Assembly (NCBI GenBank): GCA_037013555.1
Contig: JASUAD010000021.1
Location: 6,696,001 to 6,760,000, forward strand
Reading direction: 5' to 3'
Source: Sextonia rubra
Taxonomy: Eukaryota > Streptophyta > Magnoliopsida > Laurales > Lauraceae
DNA length: 64,000 nt
Shown here piece by piece: positions 35,201 to 47,200 of this stretch. How positions within the stretch are numbered: the first letter of the stretch is position 1; every line of letters starts with the position of its first letter. Made by a program: the position numbers and the translations under genes. A model generated the notes under the pieces. That model was not told the DNA's origin, did no database searches, and was given only the letters and a program-made list of their open reading frames with translations.

Positions 35201-38200
35201 CCTCTCTTATCTTTTAAGTGCAGGAGAATGTGACGGAGTAGACAAATTAGATCTAACGCCATGGGAAGAGGAGAGAAGGCATCCTCATTTTAGGAACCTT
35301 GTTTGGATTCAACAGTTAATGCAAACAGTTCTGGATCTATTTGTAGCTCGATGGGGGGAATAGGTCATCCCGCAACACTTAGTCCCGATGATGAGAACAG
35401 TAAGGTGCAGGGGTTGACGTTGATGAGGCTCAGAATCCTTTCAAAGCTTCGTCTGTCATTCCTAAAACGAGTACTAGCGAAGGCAATAGGGAAGTGGAGA
35501 AATCAAGGAAGAGACTTTGAAGACTTTAGAGGGCTACAACATGCTGGGAATCTCTTGTCAAGCAAAGGAACTATAGGTCTTGGACGGAGTTCTGAATTTA
35601 GAGGCTCAAGAAGCAAATGTGCAAAATGGATTGCAGCATGTTGCAATGTCGAATACAGATGGTCTAGCCCCAGCTGGGGTCTAATCAGGTGCAGATGTTT
35701 TAAGAGGTCTTTTTTCTTGCTTCTTTAATGATTGTTCTTTCTTGGAATATTAAAGGCTTGGGTAGGCTGGAAAAGAGGATTGCAGTCAACAAGTTGGTGA
35801 AGAGGCACAAGGTGGATCTACTTCTACTTCAAGCATCCAAGGTAAGAATGACTATTGATGTTGTTATATTCGGGATGTTTGGGGCTCTTTGAATTGTGGA
35901 TGGGATTGGGTTTCATCTGAAGGATCTTTTGGAGGTTTGATCACCATTTGGAGGGGCAATGGATTCTCACAAGAGTCATATGGTGCTTGCAGTTAAAATG
36001 TGTAGAATTTCAGATGATTTCATTTAGGCAACAACTAATGTGTATGGCCCGAATGTTGATTCTGAGAAGGGGATTTTTTTTACAAGATCTTGGAGGTATC
36101 TAAATCGTCGGTCCCTTGATCTATTGGGGGTGATGTCAACTTGGTCAGGTACTCTTGTGAGAAAAGCAGGGGAAGGATTCTCTCTCGATGCATGGCCAAG
36201 TTTTCAGACTTCATCAATGCACATGAGTTGCTAGACTTACCTCTTCAGGGAAGAAGACTTACATGGTCAAACAATCAAGAAAGATCAGCTCAGAGCAGGA
36301 TAGATAGATTCGTATTGTCCAAGAAGTGGGATGAGCACTTTTCAGGTGTGATGCAATTGGCTCTTCCTAGGCTAGCTTCATGCCACTGTCCAATTAAGTT
36401 ATCCTCATCGTACCCTAATTGGGGGCTGATGCAAGCCCTAGGGTTAGGGCTGGTGCAAGCCCTAGGGTTAGGGCTTGCGTAGAGGTGCTGAAGCACGTGT
36501 CCAAAAATATTATGAATCATCAAAAGACTTCAACACATGAGGACACACCTCTCAAGGATAAAACCCAATTCTATTAATCAATCCAAGTCTGAAAAATAAT
36601 CTATTACAATGCTATATAAATAAGAAAAGATAACTTAGAGCCTAAGAAACTAAATCCTAATTACAACTCATTAAATAAATGTAGCAATATAATGATGTAT
36701 AATTACTAAATAAAAATCTTAAATCTAATTTGGCCCTACACACGTGGCCATGAGGTCAATATTGCATCATTCTCCCTAGCTTGAGAAAAACTCGACCTCG
36801 AGTTCGGTAAATATCCACCTGGATCGGAGATCATTCGGACAAATTTTCGATTATTTGGTTGATCTTGAGCTTGTGTACACATCTGGAAAATTCTGAGCAT
36901 GATGCACCCTTTGATTTGACAAACAAAGTGCGTGTGGGTACGCGATTGAACCAGTGGATACATCACGTGTGGAATGTGCACCATCAAATCACAATTCGTG
37001 GCCAGTTGTTTGTCATTTCCCAATTTCCATTGTTGATCCCCGAAGACAAAATCAATATGGGTGTTTATGCTGGGGACAGCGACAACATGTTCATCTCGCC
37101 TAGTTGCTTGCACTACTTGATTATCATTACTTATAGTAGAAATTTTGAGACCTAATGTAGAAGTAAAATCCTCTATGTCTTGCTCCATCTCTGGCTTCTC
37201 GATCTGCATATCCTCTTGCACTGGTTCCTCAACATGGTCTGCTATTATTCGTGGAGACTTGTCTTTTGAAAGCATAACTTTCACCAGATGATACCCTTTA
37301 AGCATCCGTTCCACACAAATTGCTTCCCAATATGCTTCATAGATGTTCTTGCAATCATTCATTTTCTCCACTATTTCTGGTCTCAAACATCTGATGAAAC
37401 TAATTAAGTCATGTTGTTCCTCATCTTCGAATCCACACTTGTCTTGGAGCCATGAAAACATGTCACCATAGTCAAGAACAGACATATCTCCTTGTTTCAA
37501 ATTAAAAAATGACCGAAAATAGACTTGATTTTCAGAATACCATGAGCCATAGTTTTCTTCATATTTGTATCTTTGAAGTTTGTTGAATATTGTAGTATCA
37601 TGAAATTTTATTTGAAATAAAAAATGGACAAACCAAATGTGTAGATCTACACTTCACAAACACACTGTTGCATACAGATCGGAAATTGGACCTCGGATGA
37701 GCCGAATATCACAAAAATAAATCTTGACCGTAGGATTTTGGCAAATTTGAATTGTTATCTGAATTGGCAACAACTTGTTTTCTTATGGATCAGATGTCCC
37801 TGAATTAGCAATGGGGTTTTACAATAGCTGGGTCAATACAACTTAGCCAGTGGGCGTTCAAAAGCCGGGTCAGGGCCACCTGAACTGTGGTTGGATCTGG
37901 CCCATTTCCAATGACTTTCTCGCCCGTGTGCCCAAGGAAAATGAAAGAGAAAAGGTTTCAAACCTTTTTTTTTTTCGTCTCTACACTTTGTGGACGCTTC
38001 GATGTGGTTGAAAATATGGAGATGCCGGTCGACAATGGTAGCTTTGGCGAGAACTGAAGACAAGATGGGTGCAGGTGCTGGTGACAGTGACCAGAGATGG
38101 TGATGAAGGCGGGTTGATCATTGGGTGCTAGGTACGCATTCAACGTTCCTCGACCTCCTATCTTCTCCCTTTTCTATTTTCTTTTTTCCTCTTCTTCGTG

Positions 38201-41200
38201 TCTTTTTTTTTTTTTTTTTTTTTTTGGATAGTAAAAGAGGGGGCGGAGGCTCTTTGGTTGAGATGGGATTGGTGAAGAGATTTTTGTGGGGAGAGGGAGA
38301 GGGGGGGGGGGGGGGGGGGGGGGCGCTTTGGTATTAATTTCGAGAAAGGGAGGGATTCACAGAGAATGGATTCGTCTGAATTTGGAGAAGGTCAGCTCAG
38401 TTTTGGGCACCAGGTTTTTTTTTTATAGGGTTTGCTAGTATTGTGGAAGAGAATGCCGAGAAGGAGTTGTGGATCTGGGCGAAAGGGTTGAGGATTTGGG
38501 TTTGGGTACAACAGTGGAATAAGGGTTTTAGGTTTGGTGATATGGTAAAGATGAGATGGGGTGTCGCAAGGTCTAGGGTTGGCAGGTATGGAATGCGATG
38601 GGTAATGGAATAGGGGCTCCGGCTAGGTGCAAAGGATAGCAAGGTGTTTCTAGGATTAGGATCGGCAATGGGGTTGTTGACAATGGGGAGGTTTTTCAAA
38701 AGGGGTTGGCGAACAGTAGATGGATTCAAAGGGTTCTGAACAATGGATCGGGGAAATGATATGGCAATGGTAAAGGATATGAAGTTCAAGTCTGAAAAAT
38801 AATCTATTACAACGCCATATAAATAAGAAAAGATAACTTAGAGCCTAAGAAACCTAATTAAACTAGGAAACTAAATAATATGGAAACTAAATCCTAATTA
38901 CAACTCATTAAATAAAAATAGCAATCTAATGATGTATAATTACTAAATAAAAATCCTAAATCTAATTTGGCCTACACATGTGTCCACGAGGTCAATATGC
39001 ATCAGGGCCCAAGGCATTGTTGAAAACGGTTGCCTGTCACATAAAGAGCTCTTGGCTTCTGCTCGATCATGGTGAGGTCAGATGGATGTTACTGGTTTTG
39101 CTGGTTACAAGCTATGTAAAGAACTTCAAGGGTCGAAAAAGAATATCAATGTTTGGAATTGGGAGATTTTTGGTGGAATTGACTCTAATAAGGTTGCTTT
39201 GGCGAGGGAGGTGGAGTGGGATAGGGAAGAGGAGATTAAATCATTATTGCGAGAAGAGAGTAACCCAAGGCTAGAAGATGAAAAGCATTTGGGATCTTAA
39301 TCGCATGGAGAAAGTATCTTGGAGGCAAAAATCTAGAACATTATGGCTCAAGGAAGGGGATAAGGATACAAGATTTTTTTCAAAGTGTGGCTTATGTGAG
39401 AGCTAGGGTGAACTATGTGAGAAGGATTCGTAGAGGTAGAATATTTGAATGAATGGAGGACATTAAAGATGCAATGGCAAAGTATTTTGAAGATCTATCC
39501 AGTACAGACTCTTTCGACAGCTGAAGTTGGACGGTATTGCTTTTCCTAGTATTCCTTTCGATGTCCAGGTGTGGTTAGAAAGAGTGTTTGACTTGGAAGA
39601 AATTATTAAGGCTTTGGAGGATTGTGGAGAGGATAAAGCTCCAGGACCTGATGGGTTTAACTTCTCTTTCATTAAAGTTGGGTGGGACTTTCTCAAGGAA
39701 GACTTATATATCATGCTAGTGGAATTTCATCGGAGGAGCAGACTCAACAAGGAGCTCAATGCCACTTTCCTAGCTCTTATCCCTAAAGTTCCAAACCCTG
39801 TGGACTTAAGTGATTATAAACCTATTTATTTGGTGGGGTGCGTGTATAAGTTATTAGTGAAGGTTCTTGCTAATTGGTTGAAACAAGTCCTCCCCCTTAT
39901 TATTAGCCTTTACCAAGGGGCTTTTGTAGCTAATAGACAAATTCTAGATGGTGTGCCAGTTGCAAATGAGCTCACTAACTCGAGGAAGCGGATGAGGAAA
40001 AAGGGGGTGCTTTTCAAGATTGATTTGGAGAAGGCTAATGATCATGTTGAATCGAACTTTCTGGATTATGTGTTGTTCACGTTTGGCTTCAGAGAGAGGT
40101 AGCGGGATTGGATGAAAGAATGCATCTCATTTACGTCCTTCTCAGTTTTGGTTAATGGTTCCCCTTCCAAGCTATTCAAAGCCTCTAGGGGTTTTAGAAA
40201 AGGGAACCCCTTATCCCCCTTTTTGTTCACGATTGTGGCTGAAGCTTTGGGTGCTTTATTGGTTAAGGCAAAGGACCTTGGTTTGTTTAGCGGGTTTGAG
40301 GTGTGTCATAGAGGAATGGTGCTCACTCACCTCTAGTTTGCAGATGACATAGTTTTGTTTTGTTCAACTAATAAGGAGGTGGTGGTAATTTTGAAGGTTA
40401 TTCGGTGTTTTCCATTGTGTTCCTGTCTAAAGGTAAATATGTCAAAGAGCATGTTGGTGGGGGTGGTTTGTACGAAGAAACTATTAAGGCATTATTTGAT
40501 GTGATTTGTTGTAAAGATGGGACTCTTGCGTTTCCCTATCTTGGTCTTTCAATTGGAGGCAAACCAAGATCTAAAGATATGGGGGTGTGGTTGTTGAGAA
40601 AGTTGAAAGGAACCTATCTCTTTGGAAAAGGAGGTACTTGTCGCTTAGTGGTAAGATTTGTTTAATTAAGGAAAGCCTTGCTAACATTCCGATCCATTAT
40701 ATGTCTCTATACAAAATGCCTAAGAACGGGTGGGTGGCTATAGATCGGCTAAGGCACGATTTTCTGTAGGAGGGGGATAGTGATTTTAAAAAAAAAGGAC
40801 ACACATGATGAAATGGAGTGAAGTAATTAAGCCTAAGAGCTATGGTGGTTTGGGCCTTAGGGATCTTGAGAAGGAGAATTGGACTCTTTTACCTAAATGG
40901 TAGTGGAGAGTTGGGGAGGAGATAAAGGCTCTTTGGAGGAAGGTGATAGCTTTCAAATATAATGAGGACAAGTGGGGATGGACTCCTAAGCTAGTGCCTA
41001 GGAACCGTCTTTCCTGTGGAGGTGATGTTTTCTCTAGAGGGGTGGGTTTTATTGTTGGGGATGGGAAAGCGGTCAAATTTTGGTCTAATGATTGGGTTTG
41101 AGTTGGTCCTTCAAGGAGTTTGTTCCTAAAGTCTATAGAGTGGTGTCTAATAAAGAGTCTTCTTTATGGGATTATAACACAAAAAGTGATAATAATGTGT

Positions 41201-44200
41201 CCTGGATAGTATCCCTTAGGAGATCCCTTATCCCTTAGGAGATCCCTTCATCAATTGAAGAAGGTCCAGTATGGTGAATTGTTGAGTCTGCTTTCTATTG
41301 TCTTTATTTGGAGGGAAGGCAAGGAAAGGCTGATTTGGAAACCATTCACTTTGTCCGTTGGAGGAGGTCCACTTCGAAGAGCTTCTTGTGCGTTGTTATG
41401 GTTAGGGTTGGTGCCTCCTTGAGTTGAGGCTTTTATTGGCTAGCAGTGGCGCAGAAGATATCGACGGCTAATAATTTGAGAAGGAAAGGCTTACTATTAG
41501 GCTCTATTTCAGATACTTGTGTTATGTGCAGAAAAGAAAAAAAATTGATAAACCATGTGAGGCCTCAGATCAAAAGCCACCCTACAAGACTTTGGTCTCA
41601 AGGGGGTATAGCGTGTCAACCAAGGGGTCCACCTGGCAGACTATGGTCTCAAGGTCCCACACCAGCAAAGGAGTGGCCAGATCACTGGGCTTATAAGTCA
41701 AACCCTGTGTTATTTCAACATGACGGTTTTTAAGTTAGACGGCTCTAGATCCCATAAGAAATCCGGAGTTGAGCGTGCTCAAGCGAGAGCAATAGTAGGA
41801 TGGGTGATCGCTTGAGAAGTCCCCGCGTGCCCATGTGAGCCAAAGCAGATAATATCATGCTGAGTTGGGCGTGGCTATGACAGATCACCTCTATTTCCTT
41901 GCAAGGTAACCTCCTATATTCGGTCCTATTTATCAACTGGTGCAAGCTTTCATGGTGTGCTCCAGGTACCTTGCCAAGTTTGGCAGAGGCATGTTTGGAG
42001 GCCTATTTGAGTATGTTGGTTGTTGCTATGGCGTTTCATTCCATTTGCCATCCTTTGGATAGTTTTGAAGGAAAGGAATGAGAAGATTTTCAAAAATTCT
42101 ACAATTTCGTTGGAGGATTTGATTTCCAAGGTTCAGTTTTCTATTGCCAAGTGGACATTGGTAAAAGAGGATTTTAGCAATCTCAAAGTGTCGAATTTGT
42201 TTCATAATTGGGAAGCTTGCATGGGGTGTGGAGTTCCTAACATGGAAAAGGCCATTATTGGATTCCTCCTCCATATGGTTGGTTGAAATTTAATGTGAAT
42301 AGTGTAGCGAGAGGCAAGCCAAGGCTGGCGGGTATTGGCGGAGTGCTTTATAATGATAACGGTGAAGTGCTACTCATGTTTTTTGAAAGTGTGGGGATTA
42401 GAGATGCCAATGAGGTGGAAGTGATGGCTATTTTGGAAGCACTTCGCATCTTCTCGGCTTCTTTCCATGGTCCTTTAATGGTGGAGAGTGATTCTACTAA
42501 TGTGGTGGGGTAGCTTGTGAAGCATGATTCTACTCCTTAGAAGTTCCAATTTCACTTCAATGAAATTAAGAAACTTTCCTCCTTGGTTGTTTCCTTTTCT
42601 CATATATTGAGGTGTGCCAATAGTATGGCGGATGCATTGGCTAAACAAAGGGTGGATATATCATCCCCATGGGTGGGTTTATCTATGTAATTTGTGGTAT
42701 CTGTACTTTGGTTTGTTGGTTCTCTTTGTTTCGGTTCAGTGGTATATTGCTTTTATACCCTTGTAACAAAGTTTTTGTTACCAATCAAAAAAAAAAAAAA
42801 AATCTTGAGCCATCTATTCTCATCTCCACAATGATTTGTAAATGCAAAAAGCTTAAAAGCACCTTCATAATCAAGCCAACAAGAAAAAAGTCCATGACAT
42901 ATAACACTAAAGGTAAGCTGCCTAGATATCTCCATTTATTTTTGCTGTCCGCTGCTCCAAAACTTCGTTTCAGTCCTCCTGAAGCCCTATGTAGGCCAGT
43001 GCTCCATGTGAAAGTCGCACTAACGTCATTCCCTGTAGGATTTGGAGGAACTAAATCTAGAGTTGGTAACTCCATCCTCTCAAAGCAAATGCTACATGCA
43101 TCATGGTATGATTATGCTGTTGCTTCTTTTAAACACTAGATATTCTGCTCGGTATAAAGAAAGTGATGGGACCCTCCTACCTAACTGAATTGAACTGCAG
43201 TCGTTGGCAAAGAGTCTAAGATCTTAGACTCCACAGCACCACCTCATTAACAACAGCCTCCATCCGTCCACCAGTTGCACACTGTGTTGCCCTTCAAGAT
43301 TTACAATAATGAGATAGACTACAACAAACTCATCTAATCTAGAATTGTTGGGATCTTGATCAAGTGGCTCAGTTATAGCATTGCTTGATCTAGCCCTACA
43401 ACCTCAGATGCCAGGTATTCCATCACTGGGTCTTAAACATAAGAATCTTCTGCATAATTCTCCTTGTTTTTTCTCAAATATTCCACAGCCAAATATTCTG
43501 TCACAAGATCTTCCATAGGTCCTTCAATTATATTTTCCACTGTGTATAAGAGACCATGAGATCTTCCATAATCATATCGTCTTGCATAGTAACTGGGAGG
43601 ACTCTTCATGGCACAGGCCACAAGATTTTAAGAAACTTTAGAATACGGCTTTAGGAAAGCTTGGTCATTTACACAGTTTGCCAAGGGATAGAAACTTGCT
43701 CAACGACCAATTGAAAATTAAGGGGAAGAAATCCTCTATCCGAGCATTCAAATAAAAGCATGGAAATGCTCGAGAAAAGTATAGACATCACATCAAAAAA
43801 TTTCTCCAAGATGCACACAATCAAGTTCTCTAGCTTCACACAAAATAGGGAAAGGCTCCACAAATGGGGTAAGTTTTCATAACCAAACAAGACACAAAAG
43901 GCTTCAGGCCAAGAGGGAGTTCCACATCCTTAACAAATATCCAACTTCAGTTAATAAAAAATAACCAAAAAACACCATGACCAACATCACTGAAATTCTT
44001 TTAATTGATAAAAAATATATATATATATAATCAATACTAACTTTCTAACCATCAATTCTAAGGCTTCTTTTCTCATCTCTACAACTGTTAAAAATATAAA
44101 GAATCCTAAAAACACAATCCTACTAAAGACAACATTAAAAACAGTCCTTAATATGAAGCATTGGGTAGGAAAAGTCATGATAGTACGTCCACACATTGTG

Positions 44201-47200
44201 TTCTTTTTGTTGATCCATTAATTCATCCTGGTATTTTTGTCAGACATATGTAGGCCAGCCTTTGTGTGCTAGTTGCACTTGTTTCATATGTTGCACATTG
44301 TTAAATAATCCCTAAAATAAGAGGGAAACAGAACCAACAATATATAAGTTTCTCCATGCGTAAATTTGGGAGTAGCAAATAGCCAGACAATGGGCCATGA
44401 CGTGATCCTTGTCAATGTGGTCTACACCACACATGCACGCAGGCATTCACACAACAAAATTTCAATAATTTTCTTATGGTCATGATTGGAATCATGAAGT
44501 AAAATATGATTGATTGAGGATTCGAATTCAATACTGAGTAAAATAAGGCACCAATTATGACTAAAACAGCATCCCCCATAGTGTCATTTTTTCCAAACGC
44601 AGAACACGTAGTTAACTAGTAAACAATGATTCATCAATGAAGAAACTCTTTTAAGCATTTGTGCTCACCATGTTACCCTCCAATTCCACCTCTTGTTGTG
44701 GTCTCTTTTGCAGGGACATTTTTTTGGATGCTTTACTTGTCAAAGATACAGATCCATCAAGTTGCTGAAAGTGTATGACAAGAACCATGTTTCCATTAAG
44801 AAAAGCATTTTTTAAGAACAGTAATGATATGACTATGAGTTCTGTAACGTATTAGTCTATCCCAATATAAATAGTTAAAAGAAATATGTATCAAAAATCA
44901 CCAAGAACTACAAGGTGCAACAGTGATCAGAACAATACAAAAGAGACTACACAGTTTTTTTTTCCCGAAGTTATTGACTTTGTAAAACGAATTCAAATTT
45001 CTTGAGAAAAATATAAGGAAAAATAATTAAATGCCCCCAAAAAGGAAGGCTACATGCAACCAAATATATAGGAAGCATCATCGTCGACTGTGCCTTAAAT
45101 TGTGGCCCAACAGAAATATAAATCTATTCTAAGAGAAAACTAAAACCAATGGAAATAAGTAACTAGGACATCAATAGCTGTGGCTTGGTAACAAATGCTG
45201 AAACAATGTAGACCAAACATGGATGATGGACCCAGTATAATACAAATTCTGGCTCAAAATCTATTTTTGATGTCAAGTTTCCTGTGTGAGTAGCCCCCAA
45301 TTGATACCAATTTGTGCACACAAATTTCAATATTCACTCTTACAGCTAAGATAGGAACCATGAACCAAAACAAGATAATAAAAAGACTGACAAACCAATA
45401 ATGTAAAACCTGACACCATGCATGACCAAAACTGCATACCCCGAAAGCAGCATTGTTCACAACTTGGAACAAATTCTAGCTAGTTAAATTGCTATATCAA
45501 TGAAGAAACTCTTCTACAACTTGTACTGACCAAATTGCTCTCCATTTCCACATCTTCCTGAGGTCTCTTTTGCACAGAAGCTTTTTTGGATGCTTTACTT
45601 GTAGAAGGAACAGGTCCTTCTGGTTGCTGAAAGTGAAAAACAATAAGAATCAAATTTCTAAGGGAAGAATATCTCAAAGGTATTTGCAATGAGCACCTTA
45701 AGATATAAAGTCTACCCCATGCAATCTTCCAAGATGAATTCAAAATGCGGGGTAGTCTTGAAACGATAAATGAGAAAAAAGAAATATATCATAACATCAC
45801 CAAGAACTTCAAGGCCCAATATTGATGCAGAACAGTATGAAATAGAACATAAAAGATTGGAAATATATTACTCTATGAAATGATAAGCTAATGATAAGTG
45901 AAGAATACTTTCGCATGCAGGGAAAAAAAAAAAAGAAAGACAAAACCACAGGAAAAGTCAAACTCATGTAACCCCACAAAACTGAAAACAATCAAAATCA
46001 GTTGAGTTGATTGCATGAAATATTTCATGAATTTATTGATACACAAGAGATACTTGCATCAGGTCCACCTAGTAAAAGCTATAAGGTAACAAAAAGTAGA
46101 AAGGGACAGGATAAACATAAAAGAGAGTTTAATACAACAATCAGAGAGTAAACCAATCAAGAAAATTGATTCACCTCTTGTTGGATGCAGTCTGGTTTCA
46201 ACTCGTGTTTTCAGCATATAAAGTCAAGTCAGGGCTGTGGGATTTTTTGAAACATCTGACCTGTGGGTGTTTGTTTTTCATCTCTAGGGTTGTTCCCTCT
46301 AACTTTCTTCGCCAACCGTTGGAGAGTTGCAAGTAAGTGGGGTCTGCCTCTTCATTCTTTAAATTTGTATCTTTTCTTTCGGGATTACAATTACTTAACT
46401 TTCCAAAAAAAAAAATTCAAGTCATTGTAAGACTTACCCAAGTCTCTTGGATGACATTGCGGCCTAACAACCTCTAAGCACACAAATGACATGGATAGGT
46501 ATTCCACTACTTAAGAGGATTATGATATTCAATCATACTTCGTACATTTCCATGACATAAGAGAATCTCCTAGATACATAAGCCAACTTGTGATCCAAAT
46601 TTCCATAGGTCTTGAGAATGGAGATGCAACCATGACAATAAGTGCTCAAATGAAGAGTCCAAGACCTAAAATCCCTTGAAGATAACAAATAATATGAAAG
46701 GCAACTGTTATATGAAGTTGAAGAAGGCAAAGAATATTTTCCAAAGAGATTTTAGAGAATCCAAATATGACTGATGTCTTTAGGTTATAAATTCAATAAA
46801 AAATTATTCAAAAAGGTTGCAAAAGGGAGCTCTAACCAACTGTTCATTCTAATGGGTTCTATCTAACTTTTGTGGGTCCCACTGATTCAAGACACCCCAT
46901 GGGTCGACCCGCCAATGGGCCCAGCCCATCCATCCCGACCTATCATCTTGGGTCCGGCCCATTTAGAGTTTTATTTATATTTTATGCTATTTTATGGTCT
47001 ATATTGGATTTTTTAATCCTGGCCATCAATGTGCTTGGATGTTTTAATCCATATTAGTTTTAGGTTTTATCATTTTCCTATAAGTTTGTAAAGCCTTTTA
47101 GCTCCTCAGTGAATAGTTAATGAAAATTTTATCGACTGATTTTGGATATCCCAAAGTTCTTTTTTTTTTCCTTGCCCGCGATGGGGAGTTTGGCAGGAGG

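Larger units (their letters stand above)
36427..39004 (-). mobile_element. Gag-only, internally deleted Ty3/gypsy element in the LINE
   Basis: Ends TGATGCAAGCC and TATGCATCA, flanked by GGGC on both sides (36423-36426, 39005-39008); joining the flanks restores the LINE frame (YPNWGPKAL). LTRs: 36427-36769 complete, 38787-39004 truncated; they share the block from AAGTCTGAAAAATAATCTAT to GCATCA. On the - strand it has an ORF (37500-36736) joining gag to the C-terminal tail of pol. No protease, RT or integrase remains. Confidence 0.75.
35728..42690 (+). pseudogene. LINE ORF2: endonuclease, reverse transcriptase, RNase H
   Basis: Starts MIVLSWNIKGLGRLEKRI (APE-type endonuclease), with WDWVSSEGSFGGLITIW, the ATTNVYGPNVDSEK block, LPLQGRRLTWSNNQER and LALPRLASCHCPIKLS. 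After the gypsy insertion come the pre-RT region (NVWNWEIFGG, ALAREVEWDREEE) and RT: EDKAPGPDGFNFSFIKVGWD, LNATFLALIPKVPNPVDLSD, GAFVANRQILDGVPVANEL, KGVLFKIDLEKANDHV, SRGFRKGNPLSPFLFTIVAE and the FADD catalytic box at 40337-40348. A zf-RVT region follows, then RNase H (GIGGVLYNDNGEVLLMFFES, VEVMAILEALRIF, SMADALAKQ). Several stops and frameshifts: inactive. Confidence 0.85.
34020..42803 (+). mobile_element. L1-type LINE, nearly full, carrying two insertions
   Basis: A 5'-truncated LINE in the 14-kb RNase H1 intron, opposite in strand to the gene. It holds part of ORF1, then ORF2 from 35728 to 42690, and ends with poly(A) at about 42787-42802. A gypsy element (36427-39004) and a 5S-bearing solo LTR (41556-41882) interrupt it. 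Without them the LINE is about 5.9 kb. Confidence 0.85.

Noticed and set aside
36427..36480. Telomere-like GGGTTAGGG words
   Set aside because: Only two copies in a 24-bp duplication at an LTR end; the plant telomere unit TTTAGGG is not repeated.
38397..38789. 130-codon - strand frame inside the gypsy element
   Set aside because: Repetitive GGG/AAT-type composition, no gag or pol motif.
41747..41834. A 5S rRNA gene
   Set aside because: Lacks the first part of 5S, carries about 20% changes, and lies in a LINE as part of an LTR-like unit; not a functional rRNA gene.
42669..43139. 156-codon + strand frame after the LINE
   Set aside because: It runs through the LINE 3' end and poly(A) tail (encodes a Lys run), so it is not a gene.
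43433..43621. An extra RNase H1 exon or separate small gene
   Set aside because: Peptide is readable but has no recognised family, and splice sites that would keep the RNase H1 frame were not found.
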